Source: VAZQ01 sp963817135 (lineage in GTDB: Bacteria; Pseudomonadota; Alphaproteobacteria; Rhizobiales; Xanthobacteraceae). Taken from it: 64,000 nucleotides of DNA. The stretch covers positions 1-64,000 of the forward strand of contig CAWFNG010000022.1 in NCBI GenBank assembly GCA_963817135.1, written 5' to 3'. A program made the position numbers and the translations under genes. This document shows, piece after piece, positions 9,069-17,207 of this stretch (position 1 is its first letter; the number at the start of each line of letters is the position of its first letter). Under the pieces are notes generated by a model, which was not told the DNA's origin, ran no database searches, and saw nothing but the letters and a program-made list of their open reading frames with translations.

Positions 9069-9695
9069 ATGGAAGCAATCGCATCATTGCAGCCATTCAC
9101 GCTGGTCAAAGAAAGCGCGAGATCGCGCACGGCGCAATCCAAACAGGAAGCTCCGGATCAAGACTTGATCAAAGCCATTACCGGCGGCGACAGGCGCGCC
9201 ATGCACATGCTCTACACGCGCCACAATGTGAAGATCTATCGTTTCATCCTTCTCCTGACCAAAAACGCGTCCCTCGCCGAGGACTTGGTCAGCGAGGTGT
9301 TTTTGGACGTGTGGCGCGATGCCCGCACGTTCAAAGGTAAATCGCAGGTTTCCACTTGGCTGCTGGCTATCGCCCGGAACAAAGCTTTTTCGGCGTTGAG
9401 GCGTCGCCGCGATGAGCAGCTGGACGACCAGATGGCGGCAGCGGTTGAAGATCCCGCCGATAATCCGGAATTATTGGTGCAACACAAAGACCGTAGCGTG
9501 GTCTTCCAGAAGTGCTTGTCTCAGCTTTCAGCCGCGCAACGAGAGGTAATAGACTTGGTCTACTACCACGAGAAATCTGTAGAGGAAGTCGCCTGTATTG
9601 TTGGGTGCCCGCCAAGCACCGTGAAGACTCGCATGTTCTATGCACGACAACGGTTGCGAGAGCTTCTTAAGTGTGCTGGATTTGACGGTCCCTGA
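9069..9695 (+). CDS. RNA polymerase ECF-type sigma factor
   Basis: 208-residue sigma-70 family protein of the RpoE/ECF class. Region 2 runs from about residue 40 (DLIKAITGGDRRAMHMLYTRHNVKIYRFI..LAEDLVSEVFLDVWRDARTFKGKSQVSTWLLAIARNKAFS, in order) and region 4 from about 145 (LSAAQREVIDLVYYHEKSVEEVACIVGCPPSTVKTRMFYARQRL, in order). The ATG at 9069 is preferred: it is preceded by AAGGGG, and the frame upstream to 8913 is unlike the family. No anti-sigma gene is adjacent. It precedes fixLJ by 250 bases. Its promoter block recurs at 12393, so it may control its own gene and the 12483 gene (inference). Confidence 0.88.
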   Translation: MEAIASLQPFTLVKESARSRTAQSKQEAPDQDLIKAITGGDRRAMHMLYTRHNVKIYRFILLLTKNASLAEDLVSEVFLDVWRDARTFKGKSQVSTWLLAIARNKAFSALRRRRDEQLDDQMAAAVEDPADNPELLVQHKDRSVVFQKCLSQLSAAQREVIDLVYYHEKSVEEVACIVGCPPSTVKTRMFYARQRLRELLKCAGFDGP

Positions 9696-9948
9696 TTACA
9701 TTCATATCCAACAGGTTTGGGTGCTCTCCGAAATCGTCGAGTGGAAATGCAGCGAAGCGGACATCTCAATCGATGCGTTCCGAAGTAGGGGTCGTGTATT
9801 CTCGGGCCACTTGGCATAGGTGGACAGAGTGGCGACCGAAGCTATATTTTGGCAATCGGAAAAGAGGTGCCGCTTTAGACGGGCGGCTGGATAAGATCGG
9901 GATCATCCCGGGCTTGGTGGGCTCATATTGTCCGAGGGTCCTTTCAGC

Positions 9949-11169
9949 ATGACAGCGGAACAATCAGATACCGCTCGCCCGTCATCACGCTCTAGTGACC
10001 TCGCGAAACGAGCCCTTGGCACCGTCCATACCCTCATCGAGGAATTAAACGACCGCGAAGCGCATCTGCAGGCGATTCTTGCGACCGTGCCGGATGCGAT
10101 GGTTGTGATCGACGAGGGCGGTATTATTCAATCGTTCAGCTCCACCGCGGAGCGCCTTTTCGGCTATACGCCTGATGAGGTGCAAGGTCGGAACGTCAGC
10201 ATGCTAATGCCTGCGCCCTATCGCCAAGATCATGATAGCTACTTGGCTCGCTACCTTACCACGGGCGAGAGGCGCATCATTGGTACGGGACGCATCGTTG
10301 TCGGCCAGCGAAAGGATGGCAGCACATTTCCAATGGAGCTGTCAGTCGGCGAGGTCCTACTTCAAGGAAAGCGTCAATTCACTGGCTTTGTGCGGGACCT
10401 GACCGAGCATCAACAGCATGAACATCGATTGCATGAACTTCAGGCCGAGTTACTCCACATCTCCCGTCTCAGCACTATGGGCGAAATGGCTTCAGCTCTT
10501 GCTCACGAGCTAAACCAGCCGCTTGCGGCAGTCGCCAACTATCTCCAAGGTTCGAGACGTTTACTTCAGAACAGTCCCGACGCGCGCGCGCCGCTGATCA
10601 TGGAAGCGCTGGACAAAGCGGCTGAGCAAGCGCTGCGAGCCGGAGAAGTTATTCAACGGTTACGCGATTTCGTGGCACGCGGCGAAACCGAACGGCGCAT
10701 CGAAAGCATCAAGAAACTTATCGAGGAAACTAGTGCGCTCGCGCTGGTGGGCACAAAGGAGAAGTCGGTACGGGTCAATTTCCAGCTTGATCCCTCGGTC
10801 GATCTGGTCCTTGTCGACAAGGTGCAAATCCAGCAGGTTCTGCTCAATCTGCTGCGAAACGCGTTTGAGGCGATGGAGAATTCTGATCGGCGCGACCTTG
10901 TCGTCGCGACGGCGCCCGCCGGTGATGGGATGATCGCTGTCGACGTTGTCGACACAGGATGCGGAATTTCCTCCGACATAGCGGAGCAACTCTTTCAGCC
11001 GTTTGTCACTACCAAACGACAAGGTATGGGAATTGGGCTGTCAATTTCGCGAACTATCATTGAATCTCATGAAGGGCGCATCACAGCTGAGCCTAATCCA
11101 AACGGAGGAACCGTTTTCCGTTTCACTCTTCGAGCTGTCCCAGCGAAGGAGCTCGGCGATGGCAAGTGA
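9949..11169 (+). CDS. fixL: Oxygen-sensing histidine kinase FixL
   Basis: 406-residue soluble sensor kinase. The heme PAS domain (about residues 45-150) keeps the FixL signature: DHDSYLARY, where the His aligns with the heme-ligating His of Bradyrhizobium FixL, and IIGTGR, whose Arg contacts bound oxygen. A HisKA domain follows with the phospho-acceptor in ALAHELNQPLAA, then an HATPase domain with the N box (LLNLLRNAFEAM), G1 (DTGCGI) and G2 (GMGIGLSI). No membrane segments, as in the Bradyrhizobium protein. The ATG at 9949 has GAGGG upstream; a TTG at 9928 is the alternative. It overlaps fixJ by 11 bases, so the two are co-translated. Confidence 0.93.
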   Translation: MTAEQSDTARPSSRSSDLAKRALGTVHTLIEELNDREAHLQAILATVPDAMVVIDEGGIIQSFSSTAERLFGYTPDEVQGRNVSMLMPAPYRQDHDSYLARYLTTGERRIIGTGRIVVGQRKDGSTFPMELSVGEVLLQGKRQFTGFVRDLTEHQQHEHRLHELQAELLHISRLSTMGEMASALAHELNQPLAAVANYLQGSRRLLQNSPDARAPLIMEALDKAAEQALRAGEVIQRLRDFVARGETERRIESIKKLIEETSALALVGTKEKSVRVNFQLDPSVDLVLVDKVQIQQVLLNLLRNAFEAMENSDRRDLVVATAPAGDGMIAVDVVDTGCGISSDIAEQLFQPFVTTKRQGMGIGLSISRTIIESHEGRITAEPNPNGGTVFRFTLRAVPAKELGDGK

Positions 11170-11785
11170 TGCGGTAGTGCACGTGATCGATGACGATGAT
11201 GCTGCGCGAGATTCCCTAGCATTTTTGCTCAAGGCCTCGAATTTTTCGGTGCGTACCTACAAGTCTGCCGTCGCGTTCCTCGACGTATTCCCAACGGTTG
11301 AAGCTGGGTGCATCATTACGGATGTGCGGATGCCGGGGATCGATGGGCTGGAGCTCTTACGCAGATTAAGTAGCTGTAAATCGAAATGGCCAGTGATCGT
11401 GATGACCGGTCAGGCAGATGTTGCGCTCGCTTTGGAGGCGATCAAAGCTGGGGCCGTCGACTTTATCGAAAAGCCCTATCGTGACGAAATATTGCTGGAA
11501 GCACTAAAATCGGCTCTCGGTGGCCACGCAGGGGATTCGACGCGGGACAGCGAAAGAACCGAGATTCGACGACGGCTGGCCACCCTCTCTCCCATTGAGC
11601 GGCAAGTTCTCAATGGTCTTGTCGGTGGACAACTGAATAAGGCAATCGCATCCCACCTGAAGATCGATCCGCGCGTGGTCGATATCCATCGGGCGAACAT
11701 CATGACCAAAATGCAAACGAAAAGCCTCTCGCACCTCGTGCGCATGATGTTACTGACGGGCCCCACAACCGATCTGATCACCTGA
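11159..11785 (+). CDS. fixJ: Response regulator FixJ
   Basis: 208-residue NarL/FixJ-type response regulator. The receiver domain has the acidic pocket DDDD near residue 11, phospho-acceptor Asp in CIITDVRMPG near 54, Thr in VMTGQ and Lys in IEKPY. The C-terminal LuxR-type helix-turn-helix spans LSPIERQVLNGLVGGQLNKAIASHLKIDPRVVDIHRANIM, in order. When phosphorylated by FixL at low oxygen, FixJ activates genes such as fixK. The ATG lies inside the end of fixL. In Bradyrhizobium, fixK2 follows fixJ; here a receiver-only gene follows instead. Confidence 0.93.
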   Translation: MASDAVVHVIDDDDAARDSLAFLLKASNFSVRTYKSAVAFLDVFPTVEAGCIITDVRMPGIDGLELLRRLSSCKSKWPVIVMTGQADVALALEAIKAGAVDFIEKPYRDEILLEALKSALGGHAGDSTRDSERTEIRRRLATLSPIERQVLNGLVGGQLNKAIASHLKIDPRVVDIHRANIMTKMQTKSLSHLVRMMLLTGPTTDLIT

Positions 11786-11814
11786 AGCGTCTGAATTCAC
11801 GCCAAAGTGTGAAT

Positions 11815-11828
11815 TTGAGCGAAATCAA
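11815..11828 (+). promoter_or_regulatory. FixK/FNR-type box before receiver gene
   Basis: TTGAGCGAAATCAA, a perfect TTGA-N6-TCAA site. A -10-like TATTTT lies at 11851-11856, placing the box centre close to -41.5 relative to a start near 11863. That is the classic class II position for FNR-family activation, leaving a leader of about 35 bases. Confidence 0.75.
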
Positions 11829-11897
11829 ATCATTGGCGATGCATGGCTGCTATTTTGCTTTGTTGCCAGAGGATGAAGCATCGGAAAGTGGTATGAT

Positions 11898-12326
11898 ATG
11901 AATCAAGCCCCCGGGGCGGCGCAGGGAAAACGCATTGTCCTTGTGGTCGATGACGATTCGGCAGTGAGAAATTCGCATAAGTTCTCGCTCGAGCTCGAGG
12001 GCTTTGAGGTGCGCACTTATGCTGGTCCTAACGAGTTACTGAAAGAAGACAAACTGCCAGAGCGTGGCTGTCTGATTGTCAATTATCAGATGCCTGCGAT
12101 GAATGGGCTAGAATTGGTGGCCAGGCTGCGGGATCGGCGGCTGTTGTCGATGCCGGTTTTTCTCGTGACCGGTCATTCAAGCGACAACTTGCGCAAACGT
12201 GCTGCGATTGCTGGGGTCTCCATCGTCGAGAAGCCATTCCTCGGACCTCGGTTGGTCGAGTGTATCCGACAAGCGTTTGATGGTCAAAATGCGCAGAACG
12301 GCGACCACGCACCGCTTGGGTCTTGA
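11898..12326 (+). CDS. Receiver-only protein with altered phospho-acceptor
   Basis: 142 residues forming a single receiver domain. The acidic pair is present (VVDDDSAV), the Thr position (LVTGHS) and the Lys (VEKPF) are present, but the phospho-acceptor segment reads CLIVNYQMPAMNG, with Asn where LVLDYQMPGMNG-type proteins have Asp. Either it is not phosphorylated in the usual way or the site is lost. It has no output domain, so it could bind FixL or FixJ as a modulator (inference). The FixK-type box 70 bases upstream suggests feedback on the fixLJ pathway. Confidence 0.8.
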   Translation: MNQAPGAAQGKRIVLVVDDDSAVRNSHKFSLELEGFEVRTYAGPNELLKEDKLPERGCLIVNYQMPAMNGLELVARLRDRRLLSMPVFLVTGHSSDNLRKRAAIAGVSIVEKPFLGPRLVECIRQAFDGQNAQNGDHAPLGS

Positions 12327-12392
12327 CGCAGTGCCGGGCCATTCGACCCAGCGACGCAGGCGCACCGCCGATTTCCAGGTCGACGAGTACGT

Positions 12393-12464
12393 AGTTTCCC
12401 TTAGGGACAAAGCCGGAATTTTCATTCGTCGAAATTGGCCCTACTACCACATTAACCATGACCA
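12393..12464 (+). promoter_or_regulatory. Promoter-like block, copy B
   Basis: Matches the block at 8965-9045 in several ordered segments (CCCTTAGG, GGAATTTTCAT, CGAAAT, CACATTAACCATGACC) and lies just before the small gene at 12483. See the copy A entry for the shared layout. Confidence 0.45.
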
Positions 12465-12482
12465 AGGGGATGGGGGACAGTC

Positions 12483-12689
12483 ATGCTCAAACTCAAAGGA
12501 ACCAATTTCCTCAAACAGTCCGATGGGCTGCGTGGCAAGGCTGATCCACGTCTGGGCCTGGGACGCTTGATCATTTCCATGCCGAAAGAGGAGGCAGTGA
12601 TGGATCGGTGGCTGGAATACGATACGGTGGCGCTCGCCTTTCTGGTGTTTGGGATTGCGGCAGTTGAATTTCTTGCACTCAGTCTTTGA
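12483..12689 (+). CDS. Small protein with C-terminal membrane segment
   Basis: 68 residues; the last 25 (TVALAFLVFGIAAVEFLALSL) form a likely membrane helix and the first 40 are polar and basic. The ATG follows a GGGGGA ribosome binding site. A shorter start at 12601 would leave little more than the membrane helix. Family not recognised. It shares an upstream block with the ECF sigma gene, hinting at common control. Confidence 0.5.
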   Translation: MLKLKGTNFLKQSDGLRGKADPRLGLGRLIISMPKEEAVMDRWLEYDTVALAFLVFGIAAVEFLALSL

Positions 12690-12716
12690 ACAACAAGTAC
12701 TCAGGGCTGTTCATCA

Positions 12717-13157
12717 ATGATCGCATTTGCTCAGCAACTGGCGTCGTCAGTCGCATCTGGCACGCGGCGATGGCGACAACGCCGGATGAAAGGGGATTGC
12801 AGAGAACAAGTAGCTGAAGTCGAGCAAGTCATCGACGAAATCGAGCATCTAGCCCACGAGACGGGGATGTCGGTCGATGATCTGCGAACGCTAGCGCGGC
12901 TAGGAATCCATGGCGCGCATTTGTTGCGGCGTCGAATGCTTGTTCTTGGAGTGGACCCAGCAGATTTTCTTGTGCCGAGCAGGCAATGTATCCGCGAAAT
13001 GCAGAAGTCCTGCAGCAGGTGCGAACACCATGGACATTGCGCTCAAGATCTAGTGCGGGATGTTGCCGATCCAACACGACGGGATTGGCGAGACTATTGC
13101 CCCAACGTAGCAAGCCTAAATATGTTCAGCGCATTGGAAGCTTGCTACCGACGCTAG
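12717..13157 (+). CDS. DUF6455-type Cys-rich protein
   Basis: 146 residues. The N-terminal half is helical with a conserved-looking GMSVDDLRTLARLG and RRRMLVLGVDP. The C-terminal part has the Cys pattern CSRCEHHGHC, then WRDYCPNVASL. This layout matches DUF6455 proteins. The four cysteines could bind a metal or cluster, but this is inference. A shorter relative occurs at 14221. It ends in a 32-base overlap with the convergent gene at 13126. Confidence 0.65.
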   Translation: MIAFAQQLASSVASGTRRWRQRRMKGDCREQVAEVEQVIDEIEHLAHETGMSVDDLRTLARLGIHGAHLLRRRMLVLGVDPADFLVPSRQCIREMQKSCSRCEHHGHCAQDLVRDVADPTRRDWRDYCPNVASLNMFSALEACYRR

Positions 13158-13323
13158 CCGACTGATTCTGAGTTCGAAGGCTTACCGCCATTGAGTTTGG
13201 CTCGCGTCGGTAATATTCGTCGGCCATTTGCTTTAGCGTGGCTGCAACATCCGGACTTCTGGTTGCTCTGGCTTGCTCGGCGCAAATTTGAGCGAGTTCG
13301 ATTAAGTCGTTGTAGGTCTGCAT
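13126..13323 (-). CDS. Small conserved hypothetical protein
   Basis: 65 residues beginning MQTYNDLIELAQICAEQARA, then SPDVAATLKQMADEYYRR; similar short helical proteins are common in Rhizobiales, without known function. The start has GAGGG just upstream. A perfect FixK-type box at 13371-13384 sits about 48 bases upstream of the ATG, in a position that fits activation of this gene. Confidence 0.55.
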   Translation of the reverse strand: MQTYNDLIELAQICAEQARATRSPDVAATLKQMADEYYRREPNSMAVSLRTQNQSASVGSKLPMR

Positions 13324-13370
13324 GGTCCCTCACCGGGCATGCAGATTTCACTTCGGGAGCATGATTTGCT

Positions 13371-13384
13371 TTGATTGGAATCAA
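13371..13384 (-). promoter_or_regulatory. FixK/FNR-type box
   Basis: TTGATTGGAATCAA, a perfect TTGA-N6-TCAA site. Its centre lies about 54 bases before the start of the minus-strand gene at 13323, so a start near 13336 would put it at about -41. The plus-strand gene at 13492 is a less likely target. Confidence 0.65.
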
Positions 13385-13491
13385 GCGATTCTTTCGTGAC
13401 AAGCCTAAAGGGAGGTACCTGAACCTTCCGCAGTGGTCCTTAGGTACATTTCCTGAATTGACTATTGCTCACATGCGCATATTCTGAAGAT

Positions 13492-13701
13492 ATGCGCGAG
13501 CCAGCAACTCCATTTTGCCCTGATTGCGGAAAGCCAATGAAGCTCGTCCGTACTATTCCGCGTTTGGGCGGAATACCGGAGCTATTCGTTTTCTTTTGCT
13601 CGATGTGTAATCAAGCGGAAACGAAAGAGGAGATGCTGAACGCCTCGCTGCCTGACTGTCCCTTGCATGGACAAAACCTAGAACTAACGGTGCAGCTATG
13701 A
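13492..13701 (+). CDS. Small zinc-ribbon-like protein
   Basis: 69 residues with two Cys pairs (FCPDCGKPM near residue 8 and FCSMCNQAE near 39), suggesting a zinc ribbon, and a further DCPLHGQ. The ATG at 13492 is preferred over a TTG at 13465. Its stop overlaps the next start by four bases (ATGA), so the two are likely co-translated. Function unknown. Confidence 0.55.
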   Translation: MREPATPFCPDCGKPMKLVRTIPRLGGIPELFVFFCSMCNQAETKEEMLNASLPDCPLHGQNLELTVQL

Positions 13702-13913
13702 ATGAGGATATTTACGGAAGCGCCTTTCGAAACCCTGTTCATTTCAGGGCAAGAGCACTGAGATATGCTCCTGCAATCCACGACCCGATGGGTGCTGGGC
13801 TGCACTTGCTCAAATGGGCACCACGAGGCGACAGAGTTATAATGATTGTAGGAGCAGTTGCTTCAATTTTTCTGATGTTGCTAGCAACGCTTGCGAAAAT
13901 ATCTGGCTTCTGA
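13698..13913 (+). CDS. Small membrane protein
   Basis: 71 residues with a polar N-terminal half and one C-terminal membrane helix (VIMIVGAVASIFLMLLATLA). It overlaps the zinc-ribbon gene by four bases. No family recognised. Confidence 0.45.
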   Translation: MNEDIYGSAFRNPVHFRARALRYAPAIHDPMGAGLHLLKWAPRGDRVIMIVGAVASIFLMLLATLAKISGF

Positions 13914-14058
13914 TCGGTCTCAACTCGACCGCGTTTCTTGTGCTGTGCACTCGATGCACCGTCTCCTTCTTTTGACTTAACCCTTGGGCCATTCAGCTGC
14001 ACTGCCGCCGCGTCCGGGGGGTAACGTCCCACGGCGAAGACATCCAGCGCTGGATTGA

Positions 14059-14072
14059 TTGATCGAGATTAA
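14059..14072 (+). promoter_or_regulatory. Near-perfect FNR-type box
   Basis: TTGATCGAGATTAA differs from the TTGAT-N4-ATCAA consensus at one position. It lies about 150 bases before the second DUF6455 gene. Confidence 0.35.
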
Positions 14073-14220
14073 TTTGAAGGCTGGGTGACGGCCTAGAATA
14101 TCGTAGCATCCATCGGCGACAAGTGGGGCGGCCCTAACCCAACCGAGGTAGCTCGTGGGCACCTATTCAGCTCCATTTCGTAGCTGTATTGCTTTGCGAC
14201 GACGAACGCGGGAGGGTTTA

Positions 14221-14487
14221 ATGCGAATCAGCAATTATCGCTCCACATCATCCGACGATCTTCTGGACTGCCGGATGGTAATGTTGGGCCTCGATCTCAG
14301 TGCGGTGGAAGGCTACGACGGCGCAATGTTCGAAGCAATTAGGCAGCGCTGCGCCGGCTGCTACTTTCGCAAAGACTGCGAATTGGACCTGAAGCGTGAT
14401 CCAAACGACCCCGTGTGGGAGATTTATTGCCCGAACACTGCGACGCTCGTTGCGTTACCGGAAGCGTGCTGGCTAGGCGCCCGATAG
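14221..14487 (+). CDS. DUF6455-type Cys-rich protein, short form
   Basis: 88 residues ending in the same Cys signature as the 12717 gene: RCAGCYFRKDC, then WEIYCPNTATLVAL. It lacks the helical N-terminal part except for MVMLGLDLS. The ATG at 14221 follows GGGAGGG, so the longer frame from 14155 is less likely. Having two members within 2 kb in a FixK-box-rich region suggests a shared low-oxygen role (inference). Confidence 0.6.
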   Translation: MRISNYRSTSSDDLLDCRMVMLGLDLSAVEGYDGAMFEAIRQRCAGCYFRKDCELDLKRDPNDPVWEIYCPNTATLVALPEACWLGAR

Positions 14488-14550
14488 GTGAGGAAGGTTT
14501 CTAGTGTCCTGTAGAAACTTTAACCTCAGACCGCCACGGCGCTCAGGCTC

Positions 14551-15041
14551 ATGATGAGAGCGTTCAGGCTCCTGGCATTCAATGCAGTAGTGGCTGCCCT
14601 TTCCTTCACGACCATGGGCGCGCTCGGCTCAACAACCGCCAAGCCAATCAACGGCCTCGGTCGCCGAGAGGGAAGTAAGAGATGCTGAAGCCTTACGGCT
14701 GAAAGCCTTTCTCGACCATGACGTGAAGACCATGTCGGCCCTGCTGGCGGATGAAATGATCCATACCACGACGACCGGCAAGACAAGGAACAAAACCCAG
14801 TTCATGGACGACTTTGTCAATAAGACCCACGGCGTTTTCGCAGTTTGTCACCGATGATATGGATGTCGTCGTTATCGGGGATGTGGCGATCACGCGCGGG
14901 CGCTACCATAATCTGGCAGCGCAGCGATCCTATGGCACGCCATTGAAATACGCCCGTTTTCTGCGGGTCTGGGCCAAGCGGAACAGCTCGTGGCAGCTGG
15001 TCGCTCATCAGGCGACCGAAATCGATCAGTCAACTAGGTGA
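14551..15041 (+). pseudogene. Secreted SnoaL/NTF2-like protein, frameshifted
   Basis: The frame from 14551 starts with a signal-peptide-like MMRAFRLLAFNAVVAALSF. A second frame gives DAEALRLKAFLDHDVKTMSALLADEM and MDDFVNKTHGVF, and a third, from about 14840, gives QFVTDDMDVVVIGDVAITRGRY up to the stop at 15041. Joined, they make a normal-length NTF2-like (DUF4440/SnoaL) protein with two frame changes (near 14660 and 14840). The role of an intact member would be unknown. Confidence 0.55.
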
Positions 15042-15412
15042 GTGGCGGCGGCGCAAGCGTTCAGGCGCGAACCCGCCACTACCAAACGGTTCCGAATAGC
15101 AGCCATGGTATTGAGTTTTGACACAGCCAATCTTTGGCGGGCGAAACAAGCCGATCCGTTGCAACAACTGCTGTCGACTTCATAGTTTCCGCAGCATCAA
15201 TCGATCACACATGAACCACATTCGACACTCCCAGTTATCGCATCGTTTGTTGTCCTCAATCGGATTGCCGTTGCAGACATCGAGACCACTCTGGCTGCAG
15301 TACCGCCAGATCGCGTGCTGAACATACCTGGGGAATATTTTCGGAAAAGACGTATTGAACTGCCGGGCATCGATCCGCTCAGCAACTGCTTGAATAATGT
15401 TGCGGCAGCCGC
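15042..15412. other. Intergenic stretch, nothing recognised
   Basis: About 370 bases between the SnoaL pseudogene and the cytochrome gene. Only overlapping short frames are open, and no family, repeat or clear promoter is seen. Confidence 0.4.
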
Positions 15413-15733
15413 CTAACGTAGGCTGAGGATGTAAGCGATAATATCTTCTCTTTGTTCGGCGGTAAGTTGAAACATTGGCATCCCCGCATGCGGTGTCGTA
15501 AGCGCCACCGATAAGGCAGCAATCGTCATTCCAGGAGTGGTTGCAAGCTCTAAGAATGTTGGTGCAGGTGAGTTCGGCGAACGAACTTGTCCTCTTCGGA
15601 TCGCGTGACACTCTGCACAAACCTGCTGCGCCAATGCGAGGCCCTTTTGTGGATCGCCAACCGATTGTGCGTGAACATGACTGACTGCAACAGAAGCTGC
15701 CAGAAAAGTCACCAAATAAATCACACGTTCCAT
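15413..15733 (-). CDS. Small periplasmic cytochrome c
   Basis: 106 residues: an N-terminal signal peptide (MERVIYLVTFLAASVAVSHVHAQ), the heme attachment motif CAECH near residue 43, and a candidate axial Met in GMPMFQL, followed by the usual C-terminal helix (EQREDIIAYILSLR). This is a class I monoheme c-type cytochrome acting in periplasmic electron transfer. The frame opens upstream to 15823, but the ATG at 15733 puts the signal peptide at the N-terminus. Confidence 0.82.
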   Translation of the reverse strand: MERVIYLVTFLAASVAVSHVHAQSVGDPQKGLALAQQVCAECHAIRRGQVRSPNSPAPTFLELATTPGMTIAALSVALTTPHAGMPMFQLTAEQREDIIAYILSLR

Positions 15734-15876
15734 CAGCAACTGCCCGCTGTTAGTATCAGGAGCCTCAGTATCGAAGCCATCATCAGAGCAAGCGAGGGGT
15801 ATCGGGTAGCACAGTGAGGACATGCGCCAGTCGATGGCTATTTTAGCCGAGATCGCCGAAGGGAGAACATTGCTAT

Positions 15877-16275
15877 TCAGCTGATGGAAATTGATCTGGG
15901 CGTTGCTTCCTTGGTCTTTTTGAGAGTTAAGGTAAGGACACCGTGGTCGAGCTGCGCGCTTATCTTTGCCTGATCGATCTTGCTGCCGAGAGTGAACGAC
16001 CTCTGAAAGGGTCCAACATTGTACTCGGTGTATATCGGATCGAGCCCTGAGTATTCTTTGAAATCGATCTGGCCTTCAACCCTCAGCACGTCGTCTTCGA
16101 CGTCGACCTTCACGTCTTTTTTATCAACTCCAGGAATTTCCATGACTACTGTAAGGGCATCTTCGGTTTCGAAGATATCGGTATAAGGAACATAATAGCG
16201 TGCCGGAATCGTGCTTTCTTCCTTGCTTGCAAGCTCCTTCTTTTTCTGCGCCGCCAAGTCCTGCCCTTTTACCAT
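15877..16275 (-). CDS. Small heat-shock protein Hsp20
   Basis: About 132 residues with the alpha-crystallin domain (YTDIFETEDALTVVMEIPGV .. VLRVEGQIDF .. GPFQRSFTLGSKID .. ALGVLTLTLKK-type end: LDHGVLTLTLKK) and a C-terminal SISIS tail. This is an ATP-independent holdase chaperone. The start at 16275 has GGAG six bases upstream; an in-frame GTG at 16308 lies directly after the upstream Hsp20 gene. The two genes form an operon of diverged relatives. Confidence 0.88.
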   Translation of the reverse strand: MVKGQDLAAQKKKELASKEESTIPARYYVPYTDIFETEDALTVVMEIPGVDKKDVKVDVEDDVLRVEGQIDFKEYSGLDPIYTEYNVGPFQRSFTLGSKIDQAKISAQLDHGVLTLTLKKTKEATPRSISIS

Positions 16276-16308
16276 GGTGATCTCCATTGCGTATCGACGG
16301 TTGTTCAC

Positions 16309-16734
16309 TCACGAGATCGAAATTGATTTTGGCTTGTCGCGTTCCGCTCGCGGCAGAAACAGCGCCAGCATGCCATTGCGGTACTCGGCCTTCACTCGAT
16401 CCGCATCGATTTGAATCGGAATCGTGACCGCTCGATCAAATTCGCCGGACAGTCGCTCGCGTCGATGGAGACTAGCTTTTTCGGAATAGTCGACCGCCTT
16501 GCGGCCAGCGATGCGCAGAGTGTTGTCCTTAACCTGGATTTCCAAATCTGATTTCTTGATGCCCGCAAGTTCGATGAGGACCACGAAATCATCGCCCTTT
16601 CGGAATACATTGACGGGCGGATAAGATCCGATGCCACTTGGGCCGGAATTTAGCCATCTGCTCTCCCGGGATGCGTCCAACGTTTGCTGAAGGTTGAACA
16701 GCGAGGCAAATGGATCCGAGTACATGACCGCCAT
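16309..16734 (-). CDS. Small heat-shock protein Hsp20
   Basis: 141 residues of the class A rhizobial type, with YPPVNVFRKGDDFVVLIELAGI, LRIAGRKAVDY and the end NGMLALFLPRAERDKPKSISIS. This is a holdase chaperone. A strong ribosome binding site (AGGAGGAT) precedes the ATG. It is followed at once by a second, less similar Hsp20 gene. No ROSE-type thermometer hairpin was confirmed in the leader. Confidence 0.9.
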   Translation of the reverse strand: MAVMYSDPFASLFNLQQTLDASRESRWLNSGPSGIGSYPPVNVFRKGDDFVVLIELAGIKKSDLEIQVKDNTLRIAGRKAVDYSEKASLHRRERLSGEFDRAVTIPIQIDADRVKAEYRNGMLALFLPRAERDKPKSISIS

Positions 16735-16919
16735 GGTGGTATCCTCCTTTCCAGATTTATCAAATGCCCCCGATGTTCGGCCAAGGCTTTGTACGTAGCA
16801 AGCTCTGCCTGCAGCCTGAGGATGCGTTCTTGTAGGGCTACTTCTGCCCGCTCACCGCCCGATTCTGGATCGATGCCTTCCCATTTGTTCGCTCATCAAA
16901 CAGCACGGCAAGATGTTCA

Positions 16920-17111
16920 TCACTTGGGCCATTCACGCCAATGCGTTGGGCGCACTTCGACCTTTGCTTTGGTCTCTGCGTGTATCCAATCATCTTCGAT
17001 CCGGAAGCAAGGAAAGATGAGAGAATGAACACCGTCCTCATCGATAACAGCCAAGTGCACCTCCCGATCGGAAGGCACTGAGCCGATTGATGATGCAATA
17101 AAATGCCACAT
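16920..17111 (-). CDS. Small hypothetical protein
   Basis: 63 residues (MWHFIASSIGSVPSDREVHL, then LAVIDEDGVHSLIFPCFRIEDDWIHA), resembling short conserved Rhizobiales proteins of unknown function. Its start is 35 bases from a FixK-type box, but the spacing fits the divergent gene at 17208 better. Confidence 0.5.
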   Translation of the reverse strand: MWHFIASSIGSVPSDREVHLAVIDEDGVHSLIFPCFRIEDDWIHAETKAKVEVRPTHWREWPK

Positions 17112-17145
17112 TGAATTTTTTAGCCCCCATTCGAATTCTCCGACA

Positions 17146-17159
17146 TTGATCTAGCTCAA
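17146..17159 (+). promoter_or_regulatory. FixK/FNR-type box
   Basis: TTGATCTAGCTCAA, a perfect TTGA-N6-TCAA site. The expected start near 17194 would leave about 14 bases before the ATG at 17208. It sits between divergent genes, so minus-strand control cannot be excluded. Confidence 0.7.
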
Positions 17160-17207
17160 TTTACCCTGCGAGTTTCTAGGTTAACGGTAACTCCCGCAGG
17201 CAGCGCC

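Noticed and set aside
14500..14525. CTAGTGTCCTG resembling the start of the intergenic repeat
   Set aside because: Only the first ten bases fit and no right arm or hairpin follows.
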